A program made the position numbers and the translations under genes. The notes below the pieces were generated by a model that saw only the letters and a list, made by a program, of their open reading frames with translations, ran no database searches and was not told the origin of the DNA. From NCBI RefSeq assembly GCF_017301635.1, contig NZ_CP071091.1:7036001-7100000 (forward strand): a stretch of 64,000 nucleotides of DNA, given 5' to 3'. Positions within the stretch are counted from its first letter, which is position 1; every line of letters starts with the position of its first letter. Below, in pieces: positions 51,526-60,086 of the stretch. This stretch comes from Myxococcus landrumus (GTDB taxonomy: Bacteria; Myxococcota; Myxococcia; Myxococcales; Myxococcaceae).

Positions 51526-53583
51526 CTACGCCTTGTTCTTGGCGAGCGTGTCCTTGGCCACCTTCACCACGTTGTCCACGGTGAAGCCGAACTTCTGCTG
51601 GAGCGCCTTGATGGGGGCGGACGCGCCGAAGCTGCGCATGGCGACGATGTTGCCGCGCAGACCCGTCCAGCGCTCCCACCCGAAGGCGGCGCCCTTCTCC
51701 ACCGCGACGCGCGCGTGCACGGACGGCGGCAGCACGCTGTCGCGGTACTCCTGCGACTGCTGCTCGAACAGCTCCCACGAGGGCAGGCTGACGACGCGGG
51801 ACTTGATGCCCTCGGCGGTGAGCTTCTCGTGGGCGTCCAGGCACAGCGAGACTTCGCTGCCGGTGCCGATGAGGACCAGCTCCGGCTTGCCGCCCGCCGC
51901 GTCCGCCAGCACGTAGCCGCCCTGGGCGACGCCGGAGGCCGCGCCGTACTTCGTGCGGTCCAGCGTGGGCACGGCCTGGCGGGTGAGGACGAGGACGACG
52001 GGGTGGCTGCGCTGCTGGCCGATGATGCGCCACGCCTCCACCACCTCGTTGGCGTCGCCGGGGCGCAGGACGATGAGACCCGGAATCGCGCGCAGGCTGG
52101 CCAGCTGCTCCACGGGCTGGTGCGTGGGGCCGTCCTCGCCCAGGCCGATGGAGTCGTGCGTGAAGATGTGGACCGCGGGCAGCTCCATCAGCGCGGACAG
52201 GCGGATGGCGGGGCGCTCGTACTCGCTGAAGATGAGGAACGTGGCGCCGTAGCCGCGCACCTTGCTCAGGCACAGTCCGTTGACGATGGAGCCCATCGCG
52301 TGCTCGCGCACGCCGAAGTGGATGTTGCGGCCGGCCAGCTCACCGGGCTTCATGGACTCGGAGCCGGTGATGTACGTCTTCGTGGAGGGGTTGAGGTCGG
52401 CGGAGCCGCCCACCAGCCACGGGTAGTGCTTGGCCATGGCGTTGAGCACCTTGCCGCTGGACTCGCGGGTGGCCAGGCCCTTGGCGTCGGCGGGGAACGT
52501 CGGCAGCTCGGAGTCCCAGCCCTTGGGCGTCTCGCGGCGCTGCATGCGCACCAGCTCGTCGGCCAGCTCGGGGTACTGCTTCTGGTACTCGGCGAAGCGC
52601 GCATCCCACGCTTCACGCAGCTTCTTGCCGCGCGCGCCCATGCGCTCCTGGAAGCGCTCGCGCACGCCGTCGGGGACCAGGAACTTCGCGTCCTCGGGCC
52701 AGCCGTAGTTGCGCTTGGTGCCCTTGATTTCCTCGTCGCCCAGGGGCTCGCCGTGGGCCTTGGAGGAGCCCTGGAGCTTGGGGGCGCCGAAGGCGATTTG
52801 GGTGGTGACGATGATGAGGGTGGGCTTGCCGCGCAGGGTCTTGAAGGTGTGCAGCGCCTCGCCCAGGGACGTCAGGTCATTGCCGTCGGCGACGCGGAGC
52901 ACGCGCCATCCGTAGGCCTCGAAGCGGCGGCCCACGTCCTCGGTGAAGGCCAGGTCGGTGCTGCCGTCGATGGAGATGTGGTTGGAGTCGTAGAGCCAGC
53001 AGAGGTTGGGAAGCTGGAGGTGGCCGGCGATGGAGGCGGCCTCGGAGGCGACACCTTCCATGAGGTCCCCGTCGCCGCAGATGGCGTAGACGTCATGGGA
53101 GAACAGCTCGAAGCCGGGCTTGTTGAAGTGGCCGGCCTGCCAGCGGCTGGCGATGGCCATGCCCACGCTGTTGGCGACGCCCTGGCCCAGGGGGCCCGTC
53201 GTCGTCTCCACGCCGCTGGTCCACCGGTACTCGGGGTGGCCGGGGGTGGACGAGTCGAGCTGGCGGAACTTCTGGATGTCCTCGAGGGAGACGCTGAGGG
53301 CGTCCTCGACCTTGTAGTCGCGGGTGACGCGCTTGACGCCGGCCAGGTGGAGCAGCGCGTACAGCAGCATGGACGCGTGGCCGTTGGAGAGGATGAAGCG
53401 GTCGCGGTCCGGCCAGATGGGCTGGGACGGGTCATACCGGAGCTCTTGTTGCCAGAGCTGGTAGGCCACGGGGGCCAGGGACATGGGCGCCCCCGGGTGA
53501 CCCGAGTGGGCTTGCTGGACCGCATCCATGGCGAGGGTGCGGATGGTGTTGATGCTCAGCAGGTCCTGCTTGTCGGTGGTCAT
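51526..53583 (-). CDS. tkt: transketolase
   Basis: A 685-residue thiamine diphosphate enzyme of the pentose phosphate pathway (transfers two-carbon units between sugar phosphates). Motifs: SGHPGAPMSLAP, ThDP site GDGDLMEGVASEAASIAGHL with YDSN, central TGPLGQG, and pyrimidine-domain GVREHAMG, THDSIGLGEDGPTHQP and RPGDANE. All match bacterial transketolases in length and order. ATG 53583 has GAGGACC upstream; the frame extends to 53688 without a better start. It stands alone with its own terminator. Confidence 0.97.
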   Translation of the reverse strand: MTTDKQDLLSINTIRTLAMDAVQQAHSGHPGAPMSLAPVAYQLWQQELRYDPSQPIWPDRDRFILSNGHASMLLYALLHLAGVKRVTRDYKVEDALSVSLEDIQKFRQLDSSTPGHPEYRWTSGVETTTGPLGQGVANSVGMAIASRWQAGHFNKPGFELFSHDVYAICGDGDLMEGVASEAASIAGHLQLPNLCWLYDSNHISIDGSTDLAFTEDVGRRFEAYGWRVLRVADGNDLTSLGEALHTFKTLRGKPTLIIVTTQIAFGAPKLQGSSKAHGEPLGDEEIKGTKRNYGWPEDAKFLVPDGVRERFQERMGARGKKLREAWDARFAEYQKQYPELADELVRMQRRETPKGWDSELPTFPADAKGLATRESSGKVLNAMAKHYPWLVGGSADLNPSTKTYITGSESMKPGELAGRNIHFGVREHAMGSIVNGLCLSKVRGYGATFLIFSEYERPAIRLSALMELPAVHIFTHDSIGLGEDGPTHQPVEQLASLRAIPGLIVLRPGDANEVVEAWRIIGQQRSHPVVLVLTRQAVPTLDRTKYGAASGVAQGGYVLADAAGGKPELVLIGTGSEVSLCLDAHEKLTAEGIKSRVVSLPSWELFEQQSQEYRDSVLPPSVHARVAVEKGAAFGWERWTGLRGNIVAMRSFGASAPIKALQQKFGFTVDNVVKVAKDTLAKNKA

Positions 53584-53725
53584 AAGGTCCTCGTGCTCCG
53601 GCTCACACGGGGGCGCACCATGCCGTAACTGGCGCCGGTGCGCCGCACGAAACGAGCACCCCCGGCCCGCCCCCGTCCGGCAGTCCACGGGCCGCTGGAA
53701 TTTCCTGCCCTGGGGGGCGGATGTT

Positions 53726-54934
53726 TCAGCGCCGAGCCACGGCGCCCTTCACGGTGCGTCCGCGGGTGAGGTGGGCGACGGCCTCACCCAGGCCCTCCAC
53801 GGTGAGGGAGAACATGGGGAAGACGCGGGCAATCATGGCGATGCTGCCCGAGCGCCATGTGCCCACTGGCTCCGGGTTGAGCCACACATTGCGTTCGAAG
53901 TGTTGGGCCAGTTGCATGAGCCACGTCAGGCCCTCTTGCCCGTCGGCCTTGTATCGCCCCTCTGCGTCGGTGCGGATGGCCAGCTCATACGGCGCCATGG
54001 ACGCATCGCCCACGATGACCAGCTTGTGGTGCCGTCCCACGGTGGCTACGAGCTCCGGCACCGTCATTCCGCCGGTGAGCTGAGGCGTGGCGTACAGCTT
54101 TCCGTAGACGCAGTTGTGAAAGTAATACGTCCGCAATTCCTTGAAGTGCGTGGCCTGGCTCGCGACGGAGAACAGCCGGCTCATCACCGCGGCGTACGGG
54201 TCCATGGAGCCGCCCACGTCCATGGCCAGCACCACGCGGGTGTTGGGCCTGCGCGGTGGGCGCGTCACCACCTCCAGCTCCCCCGCGTTGCGCGCGGTGG
54301 CGGCGATGGTCTCGTCGACGTCCAGCTCATCGGGCGCGCCGTCGCGAGCGAAGGCGCGCAGCTTGCGAAGGGCCACGGCCATCTGCCGGGTGTCCAGCAC
54401 CAGGTCATCGCGGTAGCCCGCGTACTTGCGCGCGCCCGCTTGCAGCAAGGCCATGCCCTGCTTGTTGCCGCCCTTGCCTCCCACGCGCATGCCGCCCCGG
54501 GCGAGGCCGTTGTTGCCGAAGGGCGACGTGCCGCCGGTGCCAATCCACCGGTTGCCGCCGTCGTGGCGCTCCGTCTGCTCCTTCAGGCGCTGCTCGAGGA
54601 GGCGGCGAATCTCCTCCGGGTCCAGGGCCTCCAGGAGCATCTGCTCCTCGGGCGTGAGCTGGGGGCGCTCGCGAGCCTCCTCCAGCCAGGACATCAGCTC
54701 CTGCGTCAGCTCCAGGCCCGCGGTCTCCACGCCCTGGAAGTGGGCGAGGAAGGCCTGGTCGAAGACATCCAACTGGGTCTCCGAGTGGACCAGGAGCGCG
54801 CGGGCCACATGGTAGAAGCCGTCCAGGCTGCTGTCGTGCAGCCCGGCCTTGAGCGCCCCCGCCAGGGCGAGCGCTTCTTGTGCGCCCACCTTCAGGCCCC
54901 GCCGGCGCAGCTCATAGAAGAACGGGAGGAACAT
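53726..54934 (-). CDS. VWA domain protein, CoxE/YehP-like partner of MoxR
   Basis: A 402-residue protein. The N-terminal 180 residues are helical (LRRRGLKVGAQEALALAGAL), followed by a Gly-rich stretch and a von Willebrand A domain (about 225-400) with MIDAS D-V-G-G-S-M (VLAMDVGGSMDP); the second Ser of D-x-S-x-S is present but the first is Gly. It lies 21 bp downstream of a MoxR ATPase gene on the same strand; such pairs form chaperone-like complexes that insert metal cofactors or mature protein targets. The target is not apparent. Confidence 0.9.
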   Translation of the reverse strand: MFLPFFYELRRRGLKVGAQEALALAGALKAGLHDSSLDGFYHVARALLVHSETQLDVFDQAFLAHFQGVETAGLELTQELMSWLEEARERPQLTPEEQMLLEALDPEEIRRLLEQRLKEQTERHDGGNRWIGTGGTSPFGNNGLARGGMRVGGKGGNKQGMALLQAGARKYAGYRDDLVLDTRQMAVALRKLRAFARDGAPDELDVDETIAATARNAGELEVVTRPPRRPNTRVVLAMDVGGSMDPYAAVMSRLFSVASQATHFKELRTYYFHNCVYGKLYATPQLTGGMTVPELVATVGRHHKLVIVGDASMAPYELAIRTDAEGRYKADGQEGLTWLMQLAQHFERNVWLNPEPVGTWRSGSIAMIARVFPMFSLTVEGLGEAVAHLTRGRTVKGAVARR

Positions 54935-54955
54935 GGTGTGCCTCGCTCCTGCGCG

Positions 54956-55804
54956 TTATGCCCGGGAGCGACGGCCGCGTCCGAAGGCCTCCGCCACGGC
55001 GACCAGGTCCTGCTCCTTCTTCAGCAGGGCGCCGAGGAACGGGAGGTTCTCATCCAGCTTCACCTCCTGGATGCCCTGGGCCTTGAGCACGGCAATCCAG
55101 TCGATGAGCTCGCTCGTCGAGGGCCGCTTGCGCAGGCGGGTGAAGCCGCGCAGCTCGTAGAACACCTTGAGGGCCTGCTCCGCGAGGGTGGCGTCGAGCC
55201 CCGGGTGGTGCACGTCGACGATGCGGCGCATGAGGTCCGCGTCGGGGAAGTCGATGAAGTGGAAGACGCAGCGGCGCAGGAACGCGTCCGGCAGCTCCTT
55301 CTCGTTGTTGGACGTAATCACGACGATGGGGCGGTGTTTCGCGACCACCTCGTCGTTCGTCTCGGTGATGCGGAAGCGCATCCGGTCCAGCTCGTGGAGC
55401 AGGTCGTTGGGGAACTCGAGGTCGGCCTTGTCGACCTCGTCGATGAGCAGCACGACGCGCTCGGAGGCGGCGAAGGCCTCGCCCAGGGGGCCCATGCGGA
55501 TGTAGCGGCGGATGTCTCGCACGTCGCCGTCGCCGAAGCGCGAGTCATACAGGCGCTGGACGGTGTCGTAGACATAGAGGCCGTCCTGCGCGCGGGTGGT
55601 GCTCTTGACGTGCCAGGTGAGCAGCTTGAGGCCCAGGGCCTGGGTGATGGCCTCGGCCAGCAGCGTCTTGCCCGTGCCCGGCTCGCCCTTCACCAGGAGG
55701 GGGCGCTGGAGGGTGAGGGCGCAGTTGACGGCGGCCTGGAGGCCCTCGTGGGTCAGGTAGGAGTCGGTGCCTTTGAAGCGGACGGGAGGGGAGGCCTGAG
55801 TCAT
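54956..55804 (-). CDS. MoxR family AAA+ ATPase
   Basis: A 282-residue AAA+ ATPase. Walker A GEPGTGKT (about residues 40-47), Walker B VVLLIDEVDKA, sensor 1 ITSNNEKELPDAFLRRC with the arginine finger region following, and a C-terminal lid domain. Belongs to the MoxR/CoxD-like class (CbbQ relatives) that works with the VWA protein encoded directly downstream. No metalloenzyme genes are near, so the client is unknown. Confidence 0.94.
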   Translation of the reverse strand: MTQASPPVRFKGTDSYLTHEGLQAAVNCALTLQRPLLVKGEPGTGKTLLAEAITQALGLKLLTWHVKSTTRAQDGLYVYDTVQRLYDSRFGDGDVRDIRRYIRMGPLGEAFAASERVVLLIDEVDKADLEFPNDLLHELDRMRFRITETNDEVVAKHRPIVVITSNNEKELPDAFLRRCVFHFIDFPDADLMRRIVDVHHPGLDATLAEQALKVFYELRGFTRLRKRPSTSELIDWIAVLKAQGIQEVKLDENLPFLGALLKKEQDLVAVAEAFGRGRRSRA

Positions 55805-56002
55805 GTCCAGGCTCCTTTAACATCCGGCGTGGCGGCTCGGGAGGCGGCGGGGAGGGGGTGCTCGGCGGGCCCCCAGCCCTCCCTCCAGGGCACGTCAGCC
55901 CCGCTGGCTATCGTCGTGGAGACCCCCAGGAGACGTTGTTCGTTGAAGAAACGTCAGCGTGTGCGTCTTGGGTGGGAATCCGAGGGTTTGAAGGAGCACG
56001 TC

Positions 56003-56164
56003 GTGGGTCACCCGGTGGTGTTGACGGTGTTGTTGGTGTGGGCGCTCTCGACGCTCGTGCGTTCGTGTCCCGCGGCCGCGGATGTCTCGTGGTCGGGGCG
56101 GACGGCGCCGGCGGAGAAGGTCGCCGAGAAGCCGATGGCCCAGGAGCCTCGGGTTCAAGGCTGA
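56003..56164 (+). CDS. small secreted or membrane-anchored peptide (53 residues)
   Basis: A short gene starting at GTG with a perfect AAGGAG Shine-Dalgarno 6 nt upstream. The product has one hydrophobic helix (VVLTVLLVWALSTLV) then Cys-Pro-Ala-Ala-Ala, resembling a signal peptide cleavage site, and a short charged tail (SGRTAPAEKVAEKPMAQEPR). No homologue known. It is too short to be confident, but the ribosome site and signal-like sequence support it. It is divergent from the MoxR gene. Confidence 0.5.
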   Translation: MGHPVVLTVLLVWALSTLVRSCPAAADVSWSGRTAPAEKVAEKPMAQEPRVQG

Positions 56165-56296
56165 GACTGTTTCAAGGGGCCCCGGGAGTCGGGGGCTCTG
56201 CTCGACGCAGGACCCTGGGGGGCGCCGGGGGGTGGTGATTCGCTCGCGGGATGACCGTTGGCGTGGGTCATGCACAGGATTTCGCGCGGAGGACCC

Positions 56297-56321
56297 GTGA
56301 CGGTGTATATCTTCCCGTCAC
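56297..56321. promoter_or_regulatory. dyad GTGACGG-N11-CCGTCAC abutting a start codon
   Basis: A perfect 7-bp inverted repeat with TATAT in its spacer that ends exactly at the base before the ATG of the second AT-hook/Cys-His gene. There is no Shine-Dalgarno, so the TATAT could be a -10 element for a leaderless transcript and the dyad its operator. Confidence 0.5.
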
Positions 56322-56894
56322 ATGTCCATTGCGAATGAGCTTGGAGAGATGTTCCGGCGTGAGCTGCAGACCCAGCTTGTGCCCCTTCGGCAGGCGGTGA
56401 ACCGCATGGAGGAGGGCCTCGAGGCCCTGGACATGCTGCGTTCGGTGACCTTCCGGCTGGCGCCGTTGACCAGCAGGTTGGGGGCCTTGGCGGGAGTTCG
56501 GCCCGTCGCGACGAAGCAGCCCTCGGTGTTGCCCGCGCCCGCGGCGAAGCGCGGCCGGGGTCGTCGTCCGGCGGCGCAGGCGGAGTTGCCCCTGGCGTCC
56601 GTGCGGGCCGTGGCGGTGAAGGGCCCCGCGGCGCGGACCTCGTCGGATGGCTCGCGCGCGTGCGCCGTCATCGGGTGCAAGCGCCCCAGCCGTTCCAAGG
56701 GGTATTGCTCGGCGCACTACCAGAAGCTGCGCCTGCTGATGCGCACGGACCGTCGTCCCTCGGCGTGGGTGGACGATGCGAAGCCGCAGTCGGTGCAGGA
56801 CGTGAAGCTGCCCCGTGGGCGTGCGGCCAGCAAGGCGTTGGCGGCGCAGCCCGTGGCGGCGAAGAAGGGCAAGCCGGGGCGCAAGAAGGCCTGA
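56322..56894 (+). CDS. AT-hook-like/Cys-His motif DNA-binding candidate (paralogue 2)
   Basis: A 190-residue paralogue of the protein at 6072-6608: coiled-coil head (1-55; MFRRELQTQLVPLRQAVNRM), basic AT-hook-like linker (KRGRGRRPAAQ), Cys-His knuckle C-x4-C-x9-C-x2-H (CAVIGC, then GYCSAHYQKLR), RRPSAWVDD, and a basic end with RGRAASKALAA and KKGKPGRKKA. The second half is nearly identical to paralogue 1 while the linker diverges. Inferred nucleoid or regulatory protein. The ATG lacks a ribosome site; see the adjoining dyad. Confidence 0.8.
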   Translation: MSIANELGEMFRRELQTQLVPLRQAVNRMEEGLEALDMLRSVTFRLAPLTSRLGALAGVRPVATKQPSVLPAPAAKRGRGRRPAAQAELPLASVRAVAVKGPAARTSSDGSRACAVIGCKRPSRSKGYCSAHYQKLRLLMRTDRRPSAWVDDAKPQSVQDVKLPRGRAASKALAAQPVAAKKGKPGRKKA

Positions 56895-57200
56895 GTCGCG
56901 GAGGTCTCGCGATGAAGTGGCGGCGCAAGGCCGAGGGCTCCTGAGGTCGAGGAGCCCCGGTCCGAGCCCGTGCGCGCGAAGAGGGCTGTCGCGCGAATCC
57001 AGTCCAGGTGTGCGGGCTTTGAGGGACGCCGGTGTTCCCGGAAGGGGCGTCACGCGAGGCGTGTATCCGCGCCGAACCCCATTCCCGACAGCGGGGATGC
57101 GGAGGTCAGGCGGGCGCGGACCAGGCGGGCATGTGGATGGCTGACACGAGGGTTCGCGCTCCCGTTGACAGTGTGGGGTGGGTGGTGGGATTCGGGCGCC
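56895..57200. other. intergenic region with terminator and TTGACA box
   Basis: 306 bp. A perfect 8-bp hairpin (GGGCTCCT/AGGAGCCC, 56935-56957) lies 40 bp after the paralogue 2 stop and is probably its terminator. A TTGACA hexamer at 57165-57170 could be the -35 box for the gene at 57201, although no good -10 follows. No gene seen. Confidence 0.5.
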
Positions 57201-57719
57201 ATGAGTGAGCAAGGCTATCCAGTCACTGTGGCGGTGCGGCGTCCCGATGGTCGTGTGGAGCAGGTGCGAGTGGGGACGGCGCACAGGAGCGAGGACGGCT
57301 TCACGCTGAGGCTGGGAGAGATGTCCATTGGAGCGACGCCGGACGCGGCTGTCGCGGCCCCGCGCCGTTCGGCGCCGAGTGCTGGCGGCGGTGGCGGCGG
57401 CGGCGATGGAACGGTCTTCCCCAACTACGGCCGTAGCAAGGGCGCGCCCGTCGCGGGTGCCAGCATGCAGGACCTCGAGTTCTATGCGAACGGCGCCCGC
57501 CGCTCGCTGAACGACCCGAGCAAGTCGCGCTGGCACGACAAGGAGCGCCAGTTGCTCGCGGCCATTGAGGCGGAGATGGCGCGTCAGCAGGGCGGCGGCG
57601 GTGGCAATGAAGGCGGCTACGGCCAGCAGCGTGGTGGCGGAGACGGCTTCGGTGGCCGAGGCGGCGCCTTCCAGGACGACGTCCCGCCCCCGAACGACGA
57701 CGACAACATCCCGTTCTGA
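57201..57719 (+). CDS. protein with Gly-rich linker and SSB-like acidic C-terminal tail
   Basis: A 172-residue protein. A short N-terminal beta segment (YPVTVAVRRPDGRVEQVRVG) is followed by a Gly-rich linker, a helical module (about 77-122; NYGRSKGAPVAGASMQDLEF, then LNDPSKSRWHDKERQLLAAI), another Gly/Gln-rich linker and a tail ending in PPPNDDDNIPF. Ending with acidic residues and I-P-F is the hallmark of single-stranded DNA-binding protein tails that recruit RecO, RecQ, PriA and exonuclease I. No OB-fold is evident. It may compete with or mimic SSB; function inferred. Confidence 0.8.
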   Translation: MSEQGYPVTVAVRRPDGRVEQVRVGTAHRSEDGFTLRLGEMSIGATPDAAVAAPRRSAPSAGGGGGGGDGTVFPNYGRSKGAPVAGASMQDLEFYANGARRSLNDPSKSRWHDKERQLLAAIEAEMARQQGGGGGNEGGYGQQRGGGDGFGGRGGAFQDDVPPPNDDDNIPF

Positions 57720-57848
57720 GGGATGAACCAGGTGTGAGCGTGAGCCCCCGGTCTTCGGGCCGGGGACTTTCGCGGACGGGGTGAGGTCCGTCGAGAGGGG
57801 CGCCGAGCGCTCCGCCGGACCCGCCGAAGCAAGACACAGGCCCCACTT

Positions 57849-59579
57849 TCAGAGCAGCGTCCGAGCCTCACCCGCGCAAGGCAGCCACACGGTGAACGTG
57901 GTCCCCTGTCCGACGGTGCTGTGGACGGCGACTTCGCCATGGTGGCCGTCGACGACGATGCGTCGGACGATGGCGAGCCCCAGCCCGGTCCCCGTGGCGC
58001 GTGTGGTGAAGAAGGGCTCGAAGATGCGCTGTTGCACGTCGACGGGAATCCCGTGGCCGGTATCGGAGATGGTGAGCCGCGCGTGAGGAGCTCCCTCGCG
58101 AGTCGCGGTCTCGATGCGTGTGACGAGGTTGCCGCCCGAGGGCATCGCCTGCACGGCGTTGGTGAACAAGTTGGTGAGCGCCACGTGGAGCAGGTGGGCA
58201 TCCAGGGCAACGGGAGGCAGCGGCCCATCCAGGGACTGCGACACGGTGATGCCGGAGGAGCCCGCGCGAAGTGAGGCGGTCAGCGCGCCCTCGACGACGG
58301 GGCCCAGCGCCTGGTGTTGAAGGCGAGGCTCGACGGGCCGGGTGTAGTCGAGCAGGTCGTTGACGATGAGGTCCAGGCGTTGAACCTCCTCGTCCATGAT
58401 GACCAGCAACTGGCCCGCGGGACCGGAGGCCGTCTGGGGCGCGAGCCTGCGGATGGCGGCGAGCGCATTCGAGATGGCGCCCAGCGGATTGCGGACCTCA
58501 TGCGCCACGGTGGCGCTCAGCTCTCCGAGCGCGGCCAGTCGCTCGCGCCGGACCAGCGCCGCTTGCGTCGTGGCGAGGGTCTGCAGGGACTGGCGCAGCT
58601 CCTGGTTGAGGTGGCTCACCTCTTCCTGGGCGCGGCGCCGCTCGCTGAGCGCGCTGGCGAGGAACAGTCCGGACAGGCTGGCCACGGCGAGGAATGACTG
58701 GAGGAAGATGACGCTGTCGTTGTGCCAGGCGGACTGGGCGAAGGGGCCGTGGCCGTGGGCGGTGTGCCAGAGGGCGAGCGCGGACATGACCGTGGTGGCC
58801 AGGGTGGTGCCGCGAGCCTCGAAGCGGAGGGCGGCCCACAGCAGGAAGGGGAAGGCCAGGTACGTCACGGGGTGGAAGGTGGCGGGAGGCGCGGCCGTGG
58901 GGGGCATGCTGAACACCCAATGGGTGGCCACCCCGAGCAGCAGCAGCAGCGCGGTCAGCTCCAGCCGCCGCTGCCTCGTCCAGCCCGCGAGTCCGCGTGA
59001 GAGCCAGGTGAGCAGCAGGGGCGCCACGAGGAGCACGCCCATGGCGTTGCCCACCCAGAACACGCGCCATGCGGACCAGAACTCGCCGGCGCCCAGGCGT
59101 TGATCCGACAGCAGCATGCACAGGCTGAGGGTGGCGCTGATCAACGTGCTGCCCAGGGCCGCGGGTCCCACCAGCCCCAGCACATCCCTCACCCGGTCCA
59201 TCGAGGGATGGAAGCGCACCAGCCGTCGCAGGACGAGGGCGGCCACCAGGGCTTCCACCAGGTTGCCCGCGGCGACGACGAAGCTGGCCAGGGTGATGGG
59301 CCAGTGCGCATCGCGAGAAGCGAAGGGCTCCACGAGGATGGCGCCGATGACCAGGGCGGGCCACTCCCGATGCCGCGTGAGCAGCAGCCCCGTGAGGGCC
59401 ACGCCGCTGGGAGGCCACATGGCGGAGACGAGCTCGGGAGGGAAGGCCAGCACCGCGCCCAGTTTCGTCCCCAGTGCATAGGCGCTCACGAAGAGCACCA
59501 GCCGGAGGAGGGGCTGCCAGCGACGTGGACAGGACTCGAGTGAGGGCACGTCCCATTCGTCGGTCCTCGTCGGGGACAC
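57849..59579 (-). CDS. MASE1-domain membrane histidine kinase
   Basis: A kinase of about 576 residues. The N-terminal 290 residues hold about eight hydrophobic helices of the MASE1 type (FVSAYALGTKLG, PPSGVALTGLLL, WVGNAMGVLLVAPLLL), a membrane sensor of unknown ligand. Then follows a coiled coil, a HisKA domain (ELSATVAHEVRNPLGAISNA) and an HATPase (LTNLFTNAVQAMPSGG, SDTGHGIP, GTGLGLAIVRRIV). The kinase part is close to NtrB/PilS types that partner NtrC-like regulators. The receiver partner is not adjacent. GTG 59579 is a chosen start; GTG 59549 is possible. Confidence 0.88.
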   Translation of the reverse strand: MSPTRTDEWDVPSLESCPRRWQPLLRLVLFVSAYALGTKLGAVLAFPPELVSAMWPPSGVALTGLLLTRHREWPALVIGAILVEPFASRDAHWPITLASFVVAAGNLVEALVAALVLRRLVRFHPSMDRVRDVLGLVGPAALGSTLISATLSLCMLLSDQRLGAGEFWSAWRVFWVGNAMGVLLVAPLLLTWLSRGLAGWTRQRRLELTALLLLLGVATHWVFSMPPTAAPPATFHPVTYLAFPFLLWAALRFEARGTTLATTVMSALALWHTAHGHGPFAQSAWHNDSVIFLQSFLAVASLSGLFLASALSERRRAQEEVSHLNQELRQSLQTLATTQAALVRRERLAALGELSATVAHEVRNPLGAISNALAAIRRLAPQTASGPAGQLLVIMDEEVQRLDLIVNDLLDYTRPVEPRLQHQALGPVVEGALTASLRAGSSGITVSQSLDGPLPPVALDAHLLHVALTNLFTNAVQAMPSGGNLVTRIETATREGAPHARLTISDTGHGIPVDVQQRIFEPFFTTRATGTGLGLAIVRRIVVDGHHGEVAVHSTVGQGTTFTVWLPCAGEARTLL

Positions 59580-59859
59580 GTGTCCCCGGCGGGAGGTGGG
59601 CTTCCGACGCCTTTCGGTGCAGGCAGAGTGGCACGGACGCCACGGGTCCAGAAAGAGCAGGACTTCCAGTGAGCATGAGAAGGGGTGGGTCCAGGACGTC
59701 TCGCTGCGACGACTGAGCAATGGTTGGCGGCCTCGAATCGCGCTGGGATTGGAGCGCCAAGGGGTGCCAGTGACACCCGAGCCTGTTGACAGAGCACCGC
59801 GCAGGAATTGCGTCGAGTGAGGGAGGCGGCGCACGGAAAGTAAATGTATCGCCAGGGCT

Positions 59860-59966
59860 GCTTCGAAATTGTCGGAGCCTGCTTCAGTTTTGAAGCACGG
59901 CCTGGGTTCAAGTGAATCCAGGGGATTGGAATGGTGGCCGGCGCGCATCTCCTTCGAAGTTGAAGC
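59860..59966. promoter_or_regulatory. three 16-bp dyads (GCTTC-N6-GAAGC type)
   Basis: Sites: GCTTCGAAATTGTCGG (59860-59875), GCTTCAGTTTTGAAGC (59882-59897, perfect dyad extended to TGCTTCA/TGAAGCA) and CCTTCGAAGTTGAAGC (59951-59966). Consensus (G/C)CTTCRnnnTTGAAGC. The first two are 22 bp apart (two helical turns). They sit about 40 to 150 bp upstream of the -24 element, as enhancers for a sigma-54 activator would. Confidence 0.6.
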
Positions 59967-60007
59967 GGCTTGTGCGCTGGTGAACCGTCATTTCAAGGGC
60001 TTGTTAC

Positions 60008-60023
60008 TGGCGTGAATCCTGCT
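60008..60023 (+). promoter_or_regulatory. candidate sigma-54 promoter
   Basis: TGGCGTGAATCCTGCT has GG and GC exactly 10 bp apart; -24 box TGGC is complete and the -12 box CTGCT matches TTGC(A/T) at 4 of 5. The transcript would begin near 60034, 53 nt before the ATG at 60087. Confidence 0.5.
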
Positions 60024-60086
60024 CAGTCGACACGGGCCAGGGAATCCCTCCCATCCGTCGCGGCTGTGAAATAACGAGGCCATGAA

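Larger units (their letters stand above)
59580..60086. other. divergent intergenic region with repeated dyads and sigma-54-like promoter
   Basis: 507 bp. Its right half is unusually AT-rich for this genome and carries three copies of a 16-bp dyad plus a GG-N10-GC promoter (separate entries). No gene seen on either strand. Confidence 0.6.

Noticed and set aside
59596..59820. Open frame in the KAS III upstream region
   Set aside because: Overlaps the antisense of the MASE1 kinase leader, lacks a ribosome site and has low-complexity product.
59905..59925. tRNA-like GGTTCAAGTGAATCC stretch
   Set aside because: No acceptor stem, D-arm or anticodon arm around it.
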